Source of the DNA: Jiangella asiatica
GTDB lineage: Bacteria > Actinomycetota > Actinomycetes > Jiangellales > Jiangellaceae
Assembly: GCF_004349065.1 (NCBI RefSeq)
Contig: NZ_SMKZ01000011.1
Location: forward strand, 1 to 64,000
Length of the DNA: 64,000 nt
Reading direction: 5' to 3'
The position numbers were made by a program, and so were the translations under genes. Under the pieces are notes generated by a model. It was not told the DNA's origin. It was given only the letters and a program-made list of their open reading frames with translations, and ran no database searches. This document shows positions 33,470-41,350 of this stretch, piece by piece (the first letter of the stretch is position 1; each line of letters opens with the position of its first letter).

Positions 33470-34812
33470 CGATCCAGCTCCTGTAAGACGGGGTCGGCCT
33501 CGGGTCGCTGCGGGCTCATGGGGCAGCCGGTTCCGGTCCAGTGCCGGGTCCAGTGGCCGTCCTGGTCGCCGTGCTCGTCCTGAAGCTGCCGAAGCAGCGC
33601 CAGCAGCAGGGTTCGCACGGTGGTATGGGCCGGGTCGGCGGCCAGGTCGCGGGTCTGCCACGGGTCGTGTCGGACGTCGAACAGCTGGAGGCGGCGGGCC
33701 GGCCGGTAGGCGGCCAGGGCCCACTGCCGGGTCCGGACCAGGCGCTGCAGGTCGCGGTAGGCGCCGAAGATCGCCCGCTGCCCGACCGGGCGGCCCTGGA
33801 AAGCCGGCGCCAGACTCTGGAAGTCCACGGAGTCCGGGACCGAGATCCCCGCGAGGTGGCACAGCGTCGGGAAGATGCTCGCCTGGTAGACGAGGTCGTC
33901 GACGCATAGTCCCTGGGGGATGCCCGGGCCGGCGACCAGCAGCGGCACCCGGACGCTGTGGTCGTACATCGACTGCTTGCCCATCAGGCCGTGCTCCCCC
34001 AGCGCCAGCCCGTGGTCGCCGGAGAACACGACGACGGTGTCGCCGGCCAGCCCACGCCGGTCCAGGTCGTCCAGCAGCCTGCCGATCTGCTCGTCGGCGT
34101 GCGACACGATCGCGTAGTACTGGCGCCGGTGCTCCCGCACTTCGGCGGGAGTGCGCGGGAACCCCGCCAGGAGCTCGTCGCGCACGAGGCGGTCGCCCTG
34201 GTCGAAGGGGTGGGCCGGCAGCAGGTTCGGCGGCAACCGGACGTCGTCGGCTGGATACCGCCGCAGCCAGCGCTCCGGTGCCTGGCGCGGGTCGTGCGGC
34301 GCGTGCATCGCCAGGTGCAGGAAGAAGGGTTCGGGCCGGCCGTCGTGCCCGGCGAGGAAGTCAAGCGCCGCGTCGACCCACCGCTCGCTGCTGTGCACCG
34401 CACCGCCGGCGGTGCTGAACCAGTGGCTGGTCAGCATGCCGCCGGTCGCGTGCGGTCCCACCACCTGGTAGCCGCGGCGCAGCCAGTCGTCCGGGCTGTG
34501 CCACTTGCCGGTGAAGAACGTGCGGTAGCCCGCGGCGGCCAGGACCTCGCCGAGCAGCATCGGGCAGTCCTCGGCGTCCACCGCCGCGCGAGCGTGGAAC
34601 AGGCTCCGCCCGGTCAGGAGCATCGCCCGGGCGGGCATGCACACCGCCGGGCTCCACGACCCCTGGTTCACGGCATGGCTGAACGCGCAGCCGCGTTCCA
34701 CCAGGCGATCGAGGTTCGGGGTCAGCACCTGGCTGTTGCCCAGTGCCCCGATCGCCCAGTGCGTCATGTCGTCCATGAAGATCAGGACGATGTTCGGACG
34801 GCCTGTCGGCAC
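33466..34812 (-). CDS. type I sulfatase (formylglycine family), probably cytoplasmic
   Basis: 448 aa from the GTG at 34812 (GGGAG 7 nt upstream); family homology begins at once with RPNIVLIFMDDMTHWAIGAL. The maturation motif is VCMPARAMLLTGR: Cys-x-Pro-x-Arg, with the Cys converted to formylglycine. Metal-site residues lie in MDDM and VVVFSGDHGLALGEHGLMGK. There is no signal peptide, although upstream sequence in the same frame is open. It hydrolyses sulfate esters, here presumably on sugars of imported or cell-surface oligosaccharides; a phosphonate or phosphodiester substrate is less likely in this context. Translationally coupled to the binding protein (ATGA). Confidence 0.85.
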   Translation of the reverse strand: MPTGRPNIVLIFMDDMTHWAIGALGNSQVLTPNLDRLVERGCAFSHAVNQGSWSPAVCMPARAMLLTGRSLFHARAAVDAEDCPMLLGEVLAAAGYRTFFTGKWHSPDDWLRRGYQVVGPHATGGMLTSHWFSTAGGAVHSSERWVDAALDFLAGHDGRPEPFFLHLAMHAPHDPRQAPERWLRRYPADDVRLPPNLLPAHPFDQGDRLVRDELLAGFPRTPAEVREHRRQYYAIVSHADEQIGRLLDDLDRRGLAGDTVVVFSGDHGLALGEHGLMGKQSMYDHSVRVPLLVAGPGIPQGLCVDDLVYQASIFPTLCHLAGISVPDSVDFQSLAPAFQGRPVGQRAIFGAYRDLQRLVRTRQWALAAYRPARRLQLFDVRHDPWQTRDLAADPAHTTVRTLLLALLRQLQDEHGDQDGHWTRHWTGTGCPMSPQRPEADPVLQELDR

Positions 34813-34850
34813 GCTGTGTCTCCCTGTCTCGGTCGTTGGTCTGGAGTGAG

Positions 34851-37097
34851 TCAGGGGGTGACGATGATCGCGTCGAGGCCGACCCACGTGTTGGTCGCAG
34901 GCGGGTCGTTGGTGCCGGTGACCCGCAGGGTGACGGTGTGCGGCCCTGGCTCGAGCCCGTCCCTCTCCCAGACCACGACCTGTTCCTGCGCCGGGTCGCT
35001 GTAGGTGTCGACCAGTTCCTCCTCGCCGCCGTCGACCGAGATGGCCGCGATGCCGTGCCCGGGACGGGTCTGCACCATGACCGCGACACCGGTGCCCTCG
35101 AATGCGAGCTCGGCGGTGGCCGGCTGGTAGGCGAAGTGCCGGGTCGCGTTCCACGCGCCGTTCCACGCTCCGTGCTGCCACGGACCGCTGTACTCGATCG
35201 GCGAGTTGGCGGTGCACCGGTCACCGGTGTCGTCGTAGATGCGCCGGCCGTCCGGGAGGACCTCGAACGGCGCACCGGGCGTGAACGGTGCCAACGCGGC
35301 GAGCGGGATGAGCCCGTCGAGCGTGACCCAGGAGCCGGTCGAGGCGGCGTTACGTTCTCCGGTGACCTCCACCGTCAGCGTGTGCGGGCCGGGCTCGAGA
35401 GCGTCCTGCTCGAACACGGTCTGGTTCCGCCCGGCCTCCGCCCGGTAGAGGTCGACGGCCTGTGGCTCTGCGCCGTCGATGCCAACCGTGGCGATCCCCT
35501 GGTCGGGGCCGACGCTGGCGCGCAGCTCGACCGCGTTCCCGGTGAACGTGAACGTCGCGGTGTCGCCGGCCTCACGGGAACGGTGCACACTCTGGTTGAA
35601 CGCGCCGGCGAAGGGCACGCTCGGCGGCAGCCGTGGCACCTCCGGCGCGGTGGCTGGGCGGTCCATGGCCTGCCAACTGCCGTCGTATTCGACGGTGTCG
35701 GCGGTGTCGTCGATGCCGCCGTAGGCCTTGAACTCCGCGACGCCGACACCGTCGGAGGCACCGTCGACCACCAGTCGCAGGCTGTCGGTCGTCACACCGG
35801 TGAACTGGTCGTGCTGTGTCGGAATCGACGGCGTGCCGGCCTCCCGTGCGGTCCGCCAGCTCCCGTCGGCGGCGCGGTACTCGATCCGGTAACCGGCCAC
35901 GTCGTCGCTGGTGAACTGCACCGCCGTCTGGTCGATGGTCATGACCTCGGGCAGGTCGACCCGCAGCCAGGCGGACTCGCCGTCCGCCGGAACCGCCCAG
36001 TAGGTCTTCGCCTCCAGGTCGGTGGCATCCCCGGCCGGATGACCGTCGGCGGCGCTGCCCGCCGTGGTGGTGGCGCCGGCCAGCAGATCGCCGCCGCGCA
36101 GCCGGTCGCCGATTCCCTCCAGCAGCCGGACGTTGGCCGGGGAGAACTGGCCGGTCGGCCCGGGCGAGACGTTCAGCGACAGTGTCGCGCCGAGGTACCG
36201 GACGTAGGCGAGGGTCGACACCGCCTCGTCGACGTCGCCGCTGGGCTGCGCGTCCGCGGTCATCTCCCACCAGCCGGGTCCGCCGGCGACGTTGTAGGCC
36301 TGTTCCGCCGGCAGGCCGGTGTAGTCGCACGGCATCATCTCGATGCCGGGTCCTTCGAAGGACGTCACGTCTTCGGCGTCGCTGACCTCGCGCAGGTTCG
36401 GGATGAACGCCGTCTCGGGCGACACGCCGTGGATGAAGTCGGCCAGGTCGTTCAGGTCGGCGCCGGTCGGGATGTCCAGCCAGAGCCCGACCACCGGCCC
36501 GTACTCCGTCAGCAGCTCCCGCATCTGGTTCTTGGCGAACTCGACGTACTCAGGTGACGGAGGCGCACCGGACAGGACGTTGCCGCCCGGCTCCATCTTG
36601 TCCCACCACGAGTAGTAGAACGCCACCTCGAGACCACGCTCCCGGGCTGCGCTCACCACCTCGCCGACCACATCGGTCTCGGGGTCGGAGCTGTTCGCGA
36701 CGTCGTACTCGGTGTACGCGCTGTCCCACATGGCGAAGCCGTCATGGTGCTTCGTGGTGAGGATGATGTACTTCGCGCCGGCCGCGACGATGGCGTCCAT
36801 CCACTGGTCAGGGTCGAAGTCCTCGGGGGCGTACGTCGTTGCCGGGTAGTCCCGCGGGTCGTAGCTCCAGGGCGTCTGGCCCACGAACGTCGCCAGCCCG
36901 TAATGCATGAACACCCCGAAGCCGAGCGCCTGGTACGCCTCTCCTGGGCTCACCTGACCGGGGTCCGCACCCCCGGTCCCCTGCGCCGACGCCGACGCGG
37001 ACAGGAACGATCCCGCAAGGACCGCCATGGCCACGACGCTCGCTCCGGTCCCGAGTAGACGTCTGGCGATGGACCGATGGTGCGTACTGCTTCTCAT
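34851..37097 (-). CDS. secreted GH29 alpha-L-fucosidase with F5/8C domain and two repeated C-terminal modules; first gene of the operon
   Basis: 748 aa. Signal peptide ARRLLGTGASVVAMAVLAGSFLSASASAQ. Barrel: GFGVFMHYGLATFVGQTPWS, TTKHHDGFAMWDSAYTEYDV and VGLWLDIPTGAD with Asp208 as expected nucleophile. F5/8C-type domain (LEAKTYWAVPADGESAWLRV, VAEFKAYGG), then two module copies starting near residues 490 and 617 and ending TNTWVGLDAIIVTP. GGAGGGG lies 6 nt before the ATG. It is the promoter-proximal gene, facing the FadR-type regulator across a 318-bp gap. Confidence 0.88.
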   Translation of the reverse strand: MRSSTHHRSIARRLLGTGASVVAMAVLAGSFLSASASAQGTGGADPGQVSPGEAYQALGFGVFMHYGLATFVGQTPWSYDPRDYPATTYAPEDFDPDQWMDAIVAAGAKYIILTTKHHDGFAMWDSAYTEYDVANSSDPETDVVGEVVSAARERGLEVAFYYSWWDKMEPGGNVLSGAPPSPEYVEFAKNQMRELLTEYGPVVGLWLDIPTGADLNDLADFIHGVSPETAFIPNLREVSDAEDVTSFEGPGIEMMPCDYTGLPAEQAYNVAGGPGWWEMTADAQPSGDVDEAVSTLAYVRYLGATLSLNVSPGPTGQFSPANVRLLEGIGDRLRGGDLLAGATTTAGSAADGHPAGDATDLEAKTYWAVPADGESAWLRVDLPEVMTIDQTAVQFTSDDVAGYRIEYRAADGSWRTAREAGTPSIPTQHDQFTGVTTDSLRLVVDGASDGVGVAEFKAYGGIDDTADTVEYDGSWQAMDRPATAPEVPRLPPSVPFAGAFNQSVHRSREAGDTATFTFTGNAVELRASVGPDQGIATVGIDGAEPQAVDLYRAEAGRNQTVFEQDALEPGPHTLTVEVTGERNAASTGSWVTLDGLIPLAALAPFTPGAPFEVLPDGRRIYDDTGDRCTANSPIEYSGPWQHGAWNGAWNATRHFAYQPATAELAFEGTGVAVMVQTRPGHGIAAISVDGGEEELVDTYSDPAQEQVVVWERDGLEPGPHTVTLRVTGTNDPPATNTWVGLDAIIVTP

Positions 37098-37172
37098 GCG
37101 CTACCCCTCCGGTGGTGGCACGACGGCAGCCCGCACGCTTCGGCGGGCGGCGTCAACGCAGGCCAGCTGACA

Positions 37173-37189
37173 AACAAATACCAGTTGTT
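37173..37189. promoter_or_regulatory. candidate FadR-type operator 1
   Basis: AACAAAT-ACC-AGTTGTT: a 17-bp imperfect palindrome, one mismatch from the perfect form at 37290. It lies downstream of the proposed start of the leftward operon, where a bound repressor would block elongation. Spacing and dimensions fit FCD-type GntR regulators. Confidence 0.55.
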
Positions 37190-37253
37190 CAGCACAGGAG
37201 ACACCATCAGTACCACTTAATTGAGCGTGGCGATCGCATCTCATATGGCCAGA

Positions 37254-37283
37254 AGTGTGCAGTCGTAGTTGGCATTCTGTCAA
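37254..37283 (-). promoter_or_regulatory. candidate promoter of the 18-gene operon
   Basis: A perfect -35 box TTGACA (minus strand, 37283-37278) with a weak -10 (CACACT, 37259-37254) after 18 nt. It is flanked by the two operator-like palindromes. The -10 is poor, as is frequent in high-GC actinobacteria, so the exact start is uncertain. Confidence 0.4.
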
Positions 37284-37289
37284 CTGCCC

Positions 37290-37306
37290 AACAAATAGGA
37301 TTTGTT
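37290..37306. promoter_or_regulatory. candidate FadR-type operator 2 (perfect palindrome)
   Basis: AACAAAT-AGG-ATTTGTT is a perfect 7-bp inverted repeat with a 3-bp centre. It abuts the TTGACA box of the leftward operon and overlaps the -35 region of the regulator gene, so one bound dimer could control both directions. Its 13-bp core recurs exactly at 3273-3285. Confidence 0.65.
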
Positions 37307-37415
37307 CGCGTGAAGCCCGCAGGTCTTATATGATGGTTGTCCACGTTCAGTGGGCTGGGTGCCAACAGGCTCGCCGCCGCTTCGATGGTGGCAGGAGCCG
37401 GGACGAGAGGTAACG

Positions 37416-38243
37416 ATGCACGACGAGCGCGGCCCTTCCGGCCGGGGCGGCCATCCACTCGGCGACGACCCCGCCGAAACTGGCACCACCTACCGGCCCG
37501 GCTACGAGATCGCGGCGGAACGGATCCTGGAGCACATCGCCAGTCAGCAGCTGCGCCCCGGCGACCGGGTCGGCACCGAGCGCGACATCGCGCTCACCCT
37601 CGACATCAGTCGCACGGTCACTCGTGAAGCCGTGAAGATCCTGTCGGCGCTGGGCAGGCTGACCGTTCGCAAGGGATCCGGCGTCCATGTCGCCGAGCCA
37701 ACGGGCCGATTCGCGCCGGACTCCTGGAGTCTGTTCCTGCCCGCCGATCCGGATCAAGTACGCATGCTTTTCGAGCTGCGCCGGACGCTCGAGGTGGCTG
37801 CCAGCGAGTTCGCCGCCTCCCGGGCCACGCCGCACCAGGTGCGGGCCGTCCGCGGGGCGGCCCGCCGGTCCGCCGATGCCGCCGAGGACGACGACTTCGA
37901 CCGGTTCCGGCAAGCAGACGAGGAGTTCCACCGCGCGGTCGCGGCCGCCACCAACAACACCTTCTTCGAGTCGACGGTCGGTGTGATCACCCAGCTCAAG
38001 CGGCAGGTGCTGACCATCGGCCTGCGCGGCGGCCAGAGTGGCTCCCTCGTGGTGGCAGCGAAGGAACACACCGACATCGCCGATGCCGTCGCCAGTGGCG
38101 ACGCCGAACGTGCTGGAGCCGCCATGGCTCAGCACATCGACGGCGCGCTGGTGCAGTTCCAGCACGAGATTCGGCGGCGAGTGCTCGGCGTCGATCTACC
38201 CCCCGGCGACCTGCCGGAGAGCCCGTACGCCGAGGACCGGTGA
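37416..38243 (+). CDS. FadR-type (GntR/FCD) transcriptional regulator
   Basis: 275 aa from the ATG at 37416 (GAGAGG 5 nt upstream). The winged helix-turn-helix (~25-95) includes LEHIASQQLRPGDRVGTERD and ISRTVTREAVKILSALGRLT with KGSGVHV as the wing. The C-terminal all-helical FCD domain (~115-245) has ELRRTLEVAASEFAA, the metal-site residues D and H in RQADEEFHRAVAAATNN, and a later H in AAKEHTDIADAVASGD. FCD regulators usually bind an organic or sugar acid. Divergent from the fucosidase operon and coupled (GTGA) to a dehydratase, it is the obvious sensor of a pathway intermediate such as a deoxy-aldonate. Confidence 0.88.
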   Translation: MHDERGPSGRGGHPLGDDPAETGTTYRPGYEIAAERILEHIASQQLRPGDRVGTERDIALTLDISRTVTREAVKILSALGRLTVRKGSGVHVAEPTGRFAPDSWSLFLPADPDQVRMLFELRRTLEVAASEFAASRATPHQVRAVRGAARRSADAAEDDDFDRFRQADEEFHRAVAAATNNTFFESTVGVITQLKRQVLTIGLRGGQSGSLVVAAKEHTDIADAVASGDAERAGAAMAQHIDGALVQFQHEIRRRVLGVDLPPGDLPESPYAEDR

Positions 38244-39328
38244 CGCCCGTGCGCATCGTCGATGCGACTGTCGACCTCGTGGAGCTCCCGGCGCAACCGG
38301 TCTTTCGCTGGCGTGACGGCCTGCCCGGTTCCGAGCCGCCGGTCACCGGCGGGGTCTTACGCCTACGCACCGACGACGGCCTGATCGGTGAGGCGCACAC
38401 GCGACGGGGGGTCATCGTCGCCGACCTGGTGAACCGGGTCATCCGCGACGAGATCGTCGGCGCCGACCCGCTCTCCCGCGAATACCTCTGGCAGCGGATG
38501 TGGGAGCTGGACCGGCGCGAGGAGTTTCCGATCTACGCGTTGGGACTGGTGGACATCGCGCTCTGGGACATTGCCGGCAAGGCGGCCGGCCTGCCGGTGC
38601 ACCGGCTCGCCGGCGGCTTCCGTGAGGCGATCCCGGCGTATGCGAGCACCGTCACCTACGGATCGGTGGAGGAGTATCTCGACGTCGTCGACCAATGCCT
38701 CGACCTCGGCTACCAGGCCGTCAAGGTGCACGCGTGGGGTGATGCCCGCCGCGACGGCGACCTGGTCGCGCGGCTTCGTGCACATGTAGGCGACGATCTG
38801 CCGCTCATGTACGACGGCTCCGCGGCGTTCAATCTTGGTGACGCCGTCCATGTCGGGCGCGCCTTGGCCGACGCCGGCTTCCTCTGGTACGAGGAGCCGA
38901 TGCGGGAGTTCAACGTCACCGCCCACCGCTGGTTGGCCGAGAACATCGGGGTGCCGCTGCTCGTTGGCGAGACCGCCGACGGCGCACACATGAACACAGC
39001 GGACTTCATCGCGTCCGGCAGCGCCACCTACGTGCGCACCAGCCCGCATCTCAAGGGTGGCTTCACCGGCGCCATACGCATCGCCCACCTGGCCGAGGCG
39101 TACCTGATGAACGCAGAGGTCCACGGGTCCGGCCTGCTGCAGCGGCAGCTGTGCATGGCGGTGCCGAACACCACGTATTACGAGAGCCAGATCATGGGCA
39201 ACCCGATCATCCCGGACGCCGCTGTCGGCGCTGACGGCATGGTCCGGGCACCATCCGCGCCGGGCATTGGGTACGACGCCAACGTCGCAGCCGGCAGGCA
39301 CAGTGACACGACGTTGTCACCGGCCTGA
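38240..39328 (+). CDS. enolase-superfamily acid-sugar dehydratase, paralogue of 28199
   Basis: 362 aa from a GTG at 38240 that overlaps the regulator stop (GTGA); GAGGA lies 4 nt upstream. The same catalytic set as the paralogue: AVKVHAWGD (Lys-x-His), LMYDGSAAF, LWYEEPMREF, LVGETADGAH and a His in NAEVHGSG. Related over the full length to 28199 but clearly diverged, with a longer C-terminus. Likely dehydrates a 6-deoxy or other aldonate from the glycan pathway. Followed by a strong hairpin (39337). Confidence 0.82.
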   Translation: MTPVRIVDATVDLVELPAQPVFRWRDGLPGSEPPVTGGVLRLRTDDGLIGEAHTRRGVIVADLVNRVIRDEIVGADPLSREYLWQRMWELDRREEFPIYALGLVDIALWDIAGKAAGLPVHRLAGGFREAIPAYASTVTYGSVEEYLDVVDQCLDLGYQAVKVHAWGDARRDGDLVARLRAHVGDDLPLMYDGSAAFNLGDAVHVGRALADAGFLWYEEPMREFNVTAHRWLAENIGVPLLVGETADGAHMNTADFIASGSATYVRTSPHLKGGFTGAIRIAHLAEAYLMNAEVHGSGLLQRQLCMAVPNTTYYESQIMGNPIIPDAAVGADGMVRAPSAPGIGYDANVAAGRHSDTTLSPA

Positions 39329-39336
39329 TCTCACTC

Positions 39337-39370
39337 GTGCCGCAGCCCGCTGAGTGCGCGGGCCCGGCAC
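39337..39370 (+). terminator. two-tier GC hairpin after the dehydratase gene
   Basis: GTGCCG (39337-39342) pairs with CGGCAC (39365-39370), and inside it GCCCGC (39345-39350) pairs with GCGGGC (39358-39363) around a 7-base loop. It starts 9 bases past the stop at 39328. There is no T-tract; termination is inferred from position and structure. Confidence 0.6.
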
Positions 39371-39451
39371 CAGCCTGCGTGCACAGCCTTGGTGTCGTCG
39401 CCGCGGCGGGTGGACCGTCAGGCGCCCACCTGCCACCCCCGGCCGCCGGGT

Positions 39452-40030
39452 TCAGGTCGAAGCGCCGACGATGCTGAGCGCGAATGCGCTGTACTGCCAG
39501 ACCACTGCATCCTCGGTGAGCTCGCCGTCCTCTCGATACCAGGACGACAGGCCGATCCCAAGGTCAAGGATGGCGTATGAGGCCAGGCGTGCCGAGGCCA
39601 CCTGAAAGTGCCCAACTCTGATGCCGGCGTCGACAACATCACGAAAGCAGCTCTCATACTCCGCGCGCAGGCCCAGCACCGTGCCCCGATGGGGCTCCAC
39701 CAGGTTGCGGATCTCGCGGTTTCCGACGAAGGCCTCCAGCCGGTGTCTGGCGTGGTAGCGCACGTGCGCCTCAGTGGCTCTGCGCAGCCGCTCCGTGGGG
39801 TCGCCGGTGGTGGCGACGGCGGCGCGGTGCGCGGACAGCAGGTCCGTCATGGTGCCGGTCATGATCTGTACGAGCAGGTCCTGCTTGGATGCCACATGCT
39901 TGTACAGGCTCGGCCCGCGGATTCCCACCGCGGCACCGATGTCCGCCATCGTCGTCGCCTGGTATCCGAGCCTGGTGAACAACTCCAGCGCGGCAGCTTT
40001 GATGTCATCCGCTCGGGACGAGTCCGCCAT
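39452..40030 (-). CDS. TetR/AcrR-family transcriptional regulator
   Basis: 192 aa. N-terminal helix-turn-helix: IKAAALELFTRLGYQATTMA, DIGAAVGIRGPSLYKHVASK. The C-terminal ligand domain is of the type often found in regulators of acyl-CoA catabolism (HARHRLEAFVGNREIRNLVE). Divergent from the acyl-CoA dehydrogenase gene, with a perfect palindrome between them, so it most likely represses that gene and itself. Ligand unknown; an acyl-CoA is a fair guess. Confidence 0.88.
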   Translation of the reverse strand: MADSSRADDIKAAALELFTRLGYQATTMADIGAAVGIRGPSLYKHVASKQDLLVQIMTGTMTDLLSAHRAAVATTGDPTERLRRATEAHVRYHARHRLEAFVGNREIRNLVEPHRGTVLGLRAEYESCFRDVVDAGIRVGHFQVASARLASYAILDLGIGLSSWYREDGELTEDAVVWQYSAFALSIVGAST

Positions 40031-40050
40031 GGTCCTCCCTGCCGAGTTGC

Positions 40051-40070
40051 CGGCTAATTCCGTCTAGCTC
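40051..40070. promoter_or_regulatory. candidate TetR operator, imperfect copy
   Basis: CGGCTAATT at 40051-40059 repeats the left half-site of the palindrome at 40128 exactly; the right half is degenerate. It lies 20 bp before the TetR start codon, suitable for autoregulation. Confidence 0.4.
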
Positions 40071-40127
40071 TCTGCTACACCATAGTGGACGGCACATTTG
40101 CCATCGCTGGCCAGCTCCCGTACGGTG

Positions 40128-40147
40128 CGGCTAATTACAATTAGCCG
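40128..40147. promoter_or_regulatory. candidate TetR operator, perfect palindrome
   Basis: CGGCTAATT-AC-AATTAGCCG is a perfect 9-bp inverted repeat, ending just before the ribosome site (GGAG) of the acyl-CoA dehydrogenase gene. Its location between divergent genes and exact symmetry support an operator for the adjacent TetR protein. Confidence 0.65.
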
Positions 40148-40159
40148 AATGGAGATGAC

Positions 40160-41350
40160 ATGGCCGTCGACTTCAGTCCGGAGCCGGTCGTCGCCGACCT
40201 GGCCCAGCGCACCGCGATGTTCGTCCGTGACGTGGTCATCCCCATCGAGGAGCGGTACCAGGGCGTTGTCCGGTCCGAGGAGACCCGGGCCGCACTCCAA
40301 CGCGAGGCGAAGGATGCCGGCGTCTTCGCCCCGCACGCCGGCACCGAGTTCGGCGGCCACGGACTGGACATGCGGGGCCGTGCCGCGGTGTTCGAGGAGG
40401 CGGGCTACTCGCTGCTGGGTCCCTTGGCGCTGAACATCGCCGCACCGGACGAGGGCAACATGCACCTTCTCGACGCCGTCGCGAACACGAGCCAGAAGGA
40501 ACGATACCTACGGCCGCTGGCGGCCGGTGAGATCCGCTCCTGCTTCGCGATGACCGAGCCGACGCCGGGCGCCGGATCCGATCCGAGCGCGCTGACCACC
40601 CGTGCCGAGCGCGTCGCCGGTGGCTGGCGCATCGACGGACGGAAGTGGTTCATCACCGGCGCGGACGGCGCGGGATTCACCATCTGCATGGCCAGGACAT
40701 CAGGCGAGCCAGGAGATCCCGGCGGTGCCACCATGTTCCTCGTCGATGCCGGCACTCCCGGCATGACGATGATCCGGCACATCGACACGCTGGACGAAAG
40801 CCTCTTCGGCGGCCACATCGAGTTGCTCTTCGACGCTTGCGTCGTACCGGACGACGCCGTGCTCGGCGAGGTCGACGAGGGCTTCCGCTACGCGCAGGTC
40901 CGCCTCGGACCCGCCCGCATGACGCACTGCATGCGGTGGCTCGGCATCGCCCGCCGCGCCCAGGACGTCGCGGTGGACCGGGCCGGCGAGCGGCGGCTGT
41001 TCGGGTCGCGCCAGGCCGAGCTGGGCATGGTCCAGCAGATGATCGCCGACAACGAGATCGACATCGCCGCGTCGCGTGGACTGATCATGCGCGCGTGCTG
41101 GGAGTTGGACGACGGCCACGCCGCCGCACAGTCCACAGCCATCGCCAAGACGTTCTGTGCCGAGGCCGTCTGGCGGGTGGTCGACCGCTCGGTGCAGATC
41201 TGCGGCTCGCTCGGCATCTCCGGGGACCTGCCGCTCAGCCGGTTCCTGCGGGAGGTGCGGCCATTCCGGATCTACGACGGCCCGTCAGAGGCGCATCGGT
41301 GGGCCATCGCCCGGCGTGTCGTACACCGGAACGACAAGGCGAACGGGTGA
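40160..41350 (+). CDS. acyl-CoA dehydrogenase (ACAD10/11-like)
   Basis: 396 aa; GGAG lies 6-7 nt before the ATG. N-terminal helical domain, FAD-binding segment CFAMTEPTPGAGSDPSALTT, middle beta-domain IDGRKWFITGADGAGFTICM, and C-terminal helices ending RPFRIYDGPSEAHRWAIARR, the active-site region in ACAD11-like enzymes. A flavoprotein of the cytoplasm. The next gene, overlapping by GTGA, encodes an APH-like kinase. That pair corresponds to the two halves of ACAD10/11, which handle 4-hydroxyacyl-CoA through a phosphorylated intermediate. Confidence 0.88.
   Translation: MAVDFSPEPVVADLAQRTAMFVRDVVIPIEERYQGVVRSEETRAALQREAKDAGVFAPHAGTEFGGHGLDMRGRAAVFEEAGYSLLGPLALNIAAPDEGNMHLLDAVANTSQKERYLRPLAAGEIRSCFAMTEPTPGAGSDPSALTTRAERVAGGWRIDGRKWFITGADGAGFTICMARTSGEPGDPGGATMFLVDAGTPGMTMIRHIDTLDESLFGGHIELLFDACVVPDDAVLGEVDEGFRYAQVRLGPARMTHCMRWLGIARRAQDVAVDRAGERRLFGSRQAELGMVQQMIADNEIDIAASRGLIMRACWELDDGHAAAQSTAIAKTFCAEAVWRVVDRSVQICGSLGISGDLPLSRFLREVRPFRIYDGPSEAHRWAIARRVVHRNDKANG

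Larger units (their letters stand above)
37098..37415. other. 318-bp divergent control region between the fucosidase operon and the FadR-type regulator
   Basis: No gene is seen. It is markedly AT-richer than its surroundings and holds two related palindromes (37173-37189, 37290-37306), a consensus TTGACA box for the leftward operon (37283-37278, minus strand) and a TATATGAT stretch (37327-37334) for the rightward regulator gene. Confidence 0.7.

Noticed and set aside
37327-37334. TATATGAT as a firm -10 of the FadR-type gene.
   Set aside because: The nearest -35-like sequence (TTGTTC, 37302-37307) is 19-21 nt away, too far for a confident promoter; noted only within the control region.
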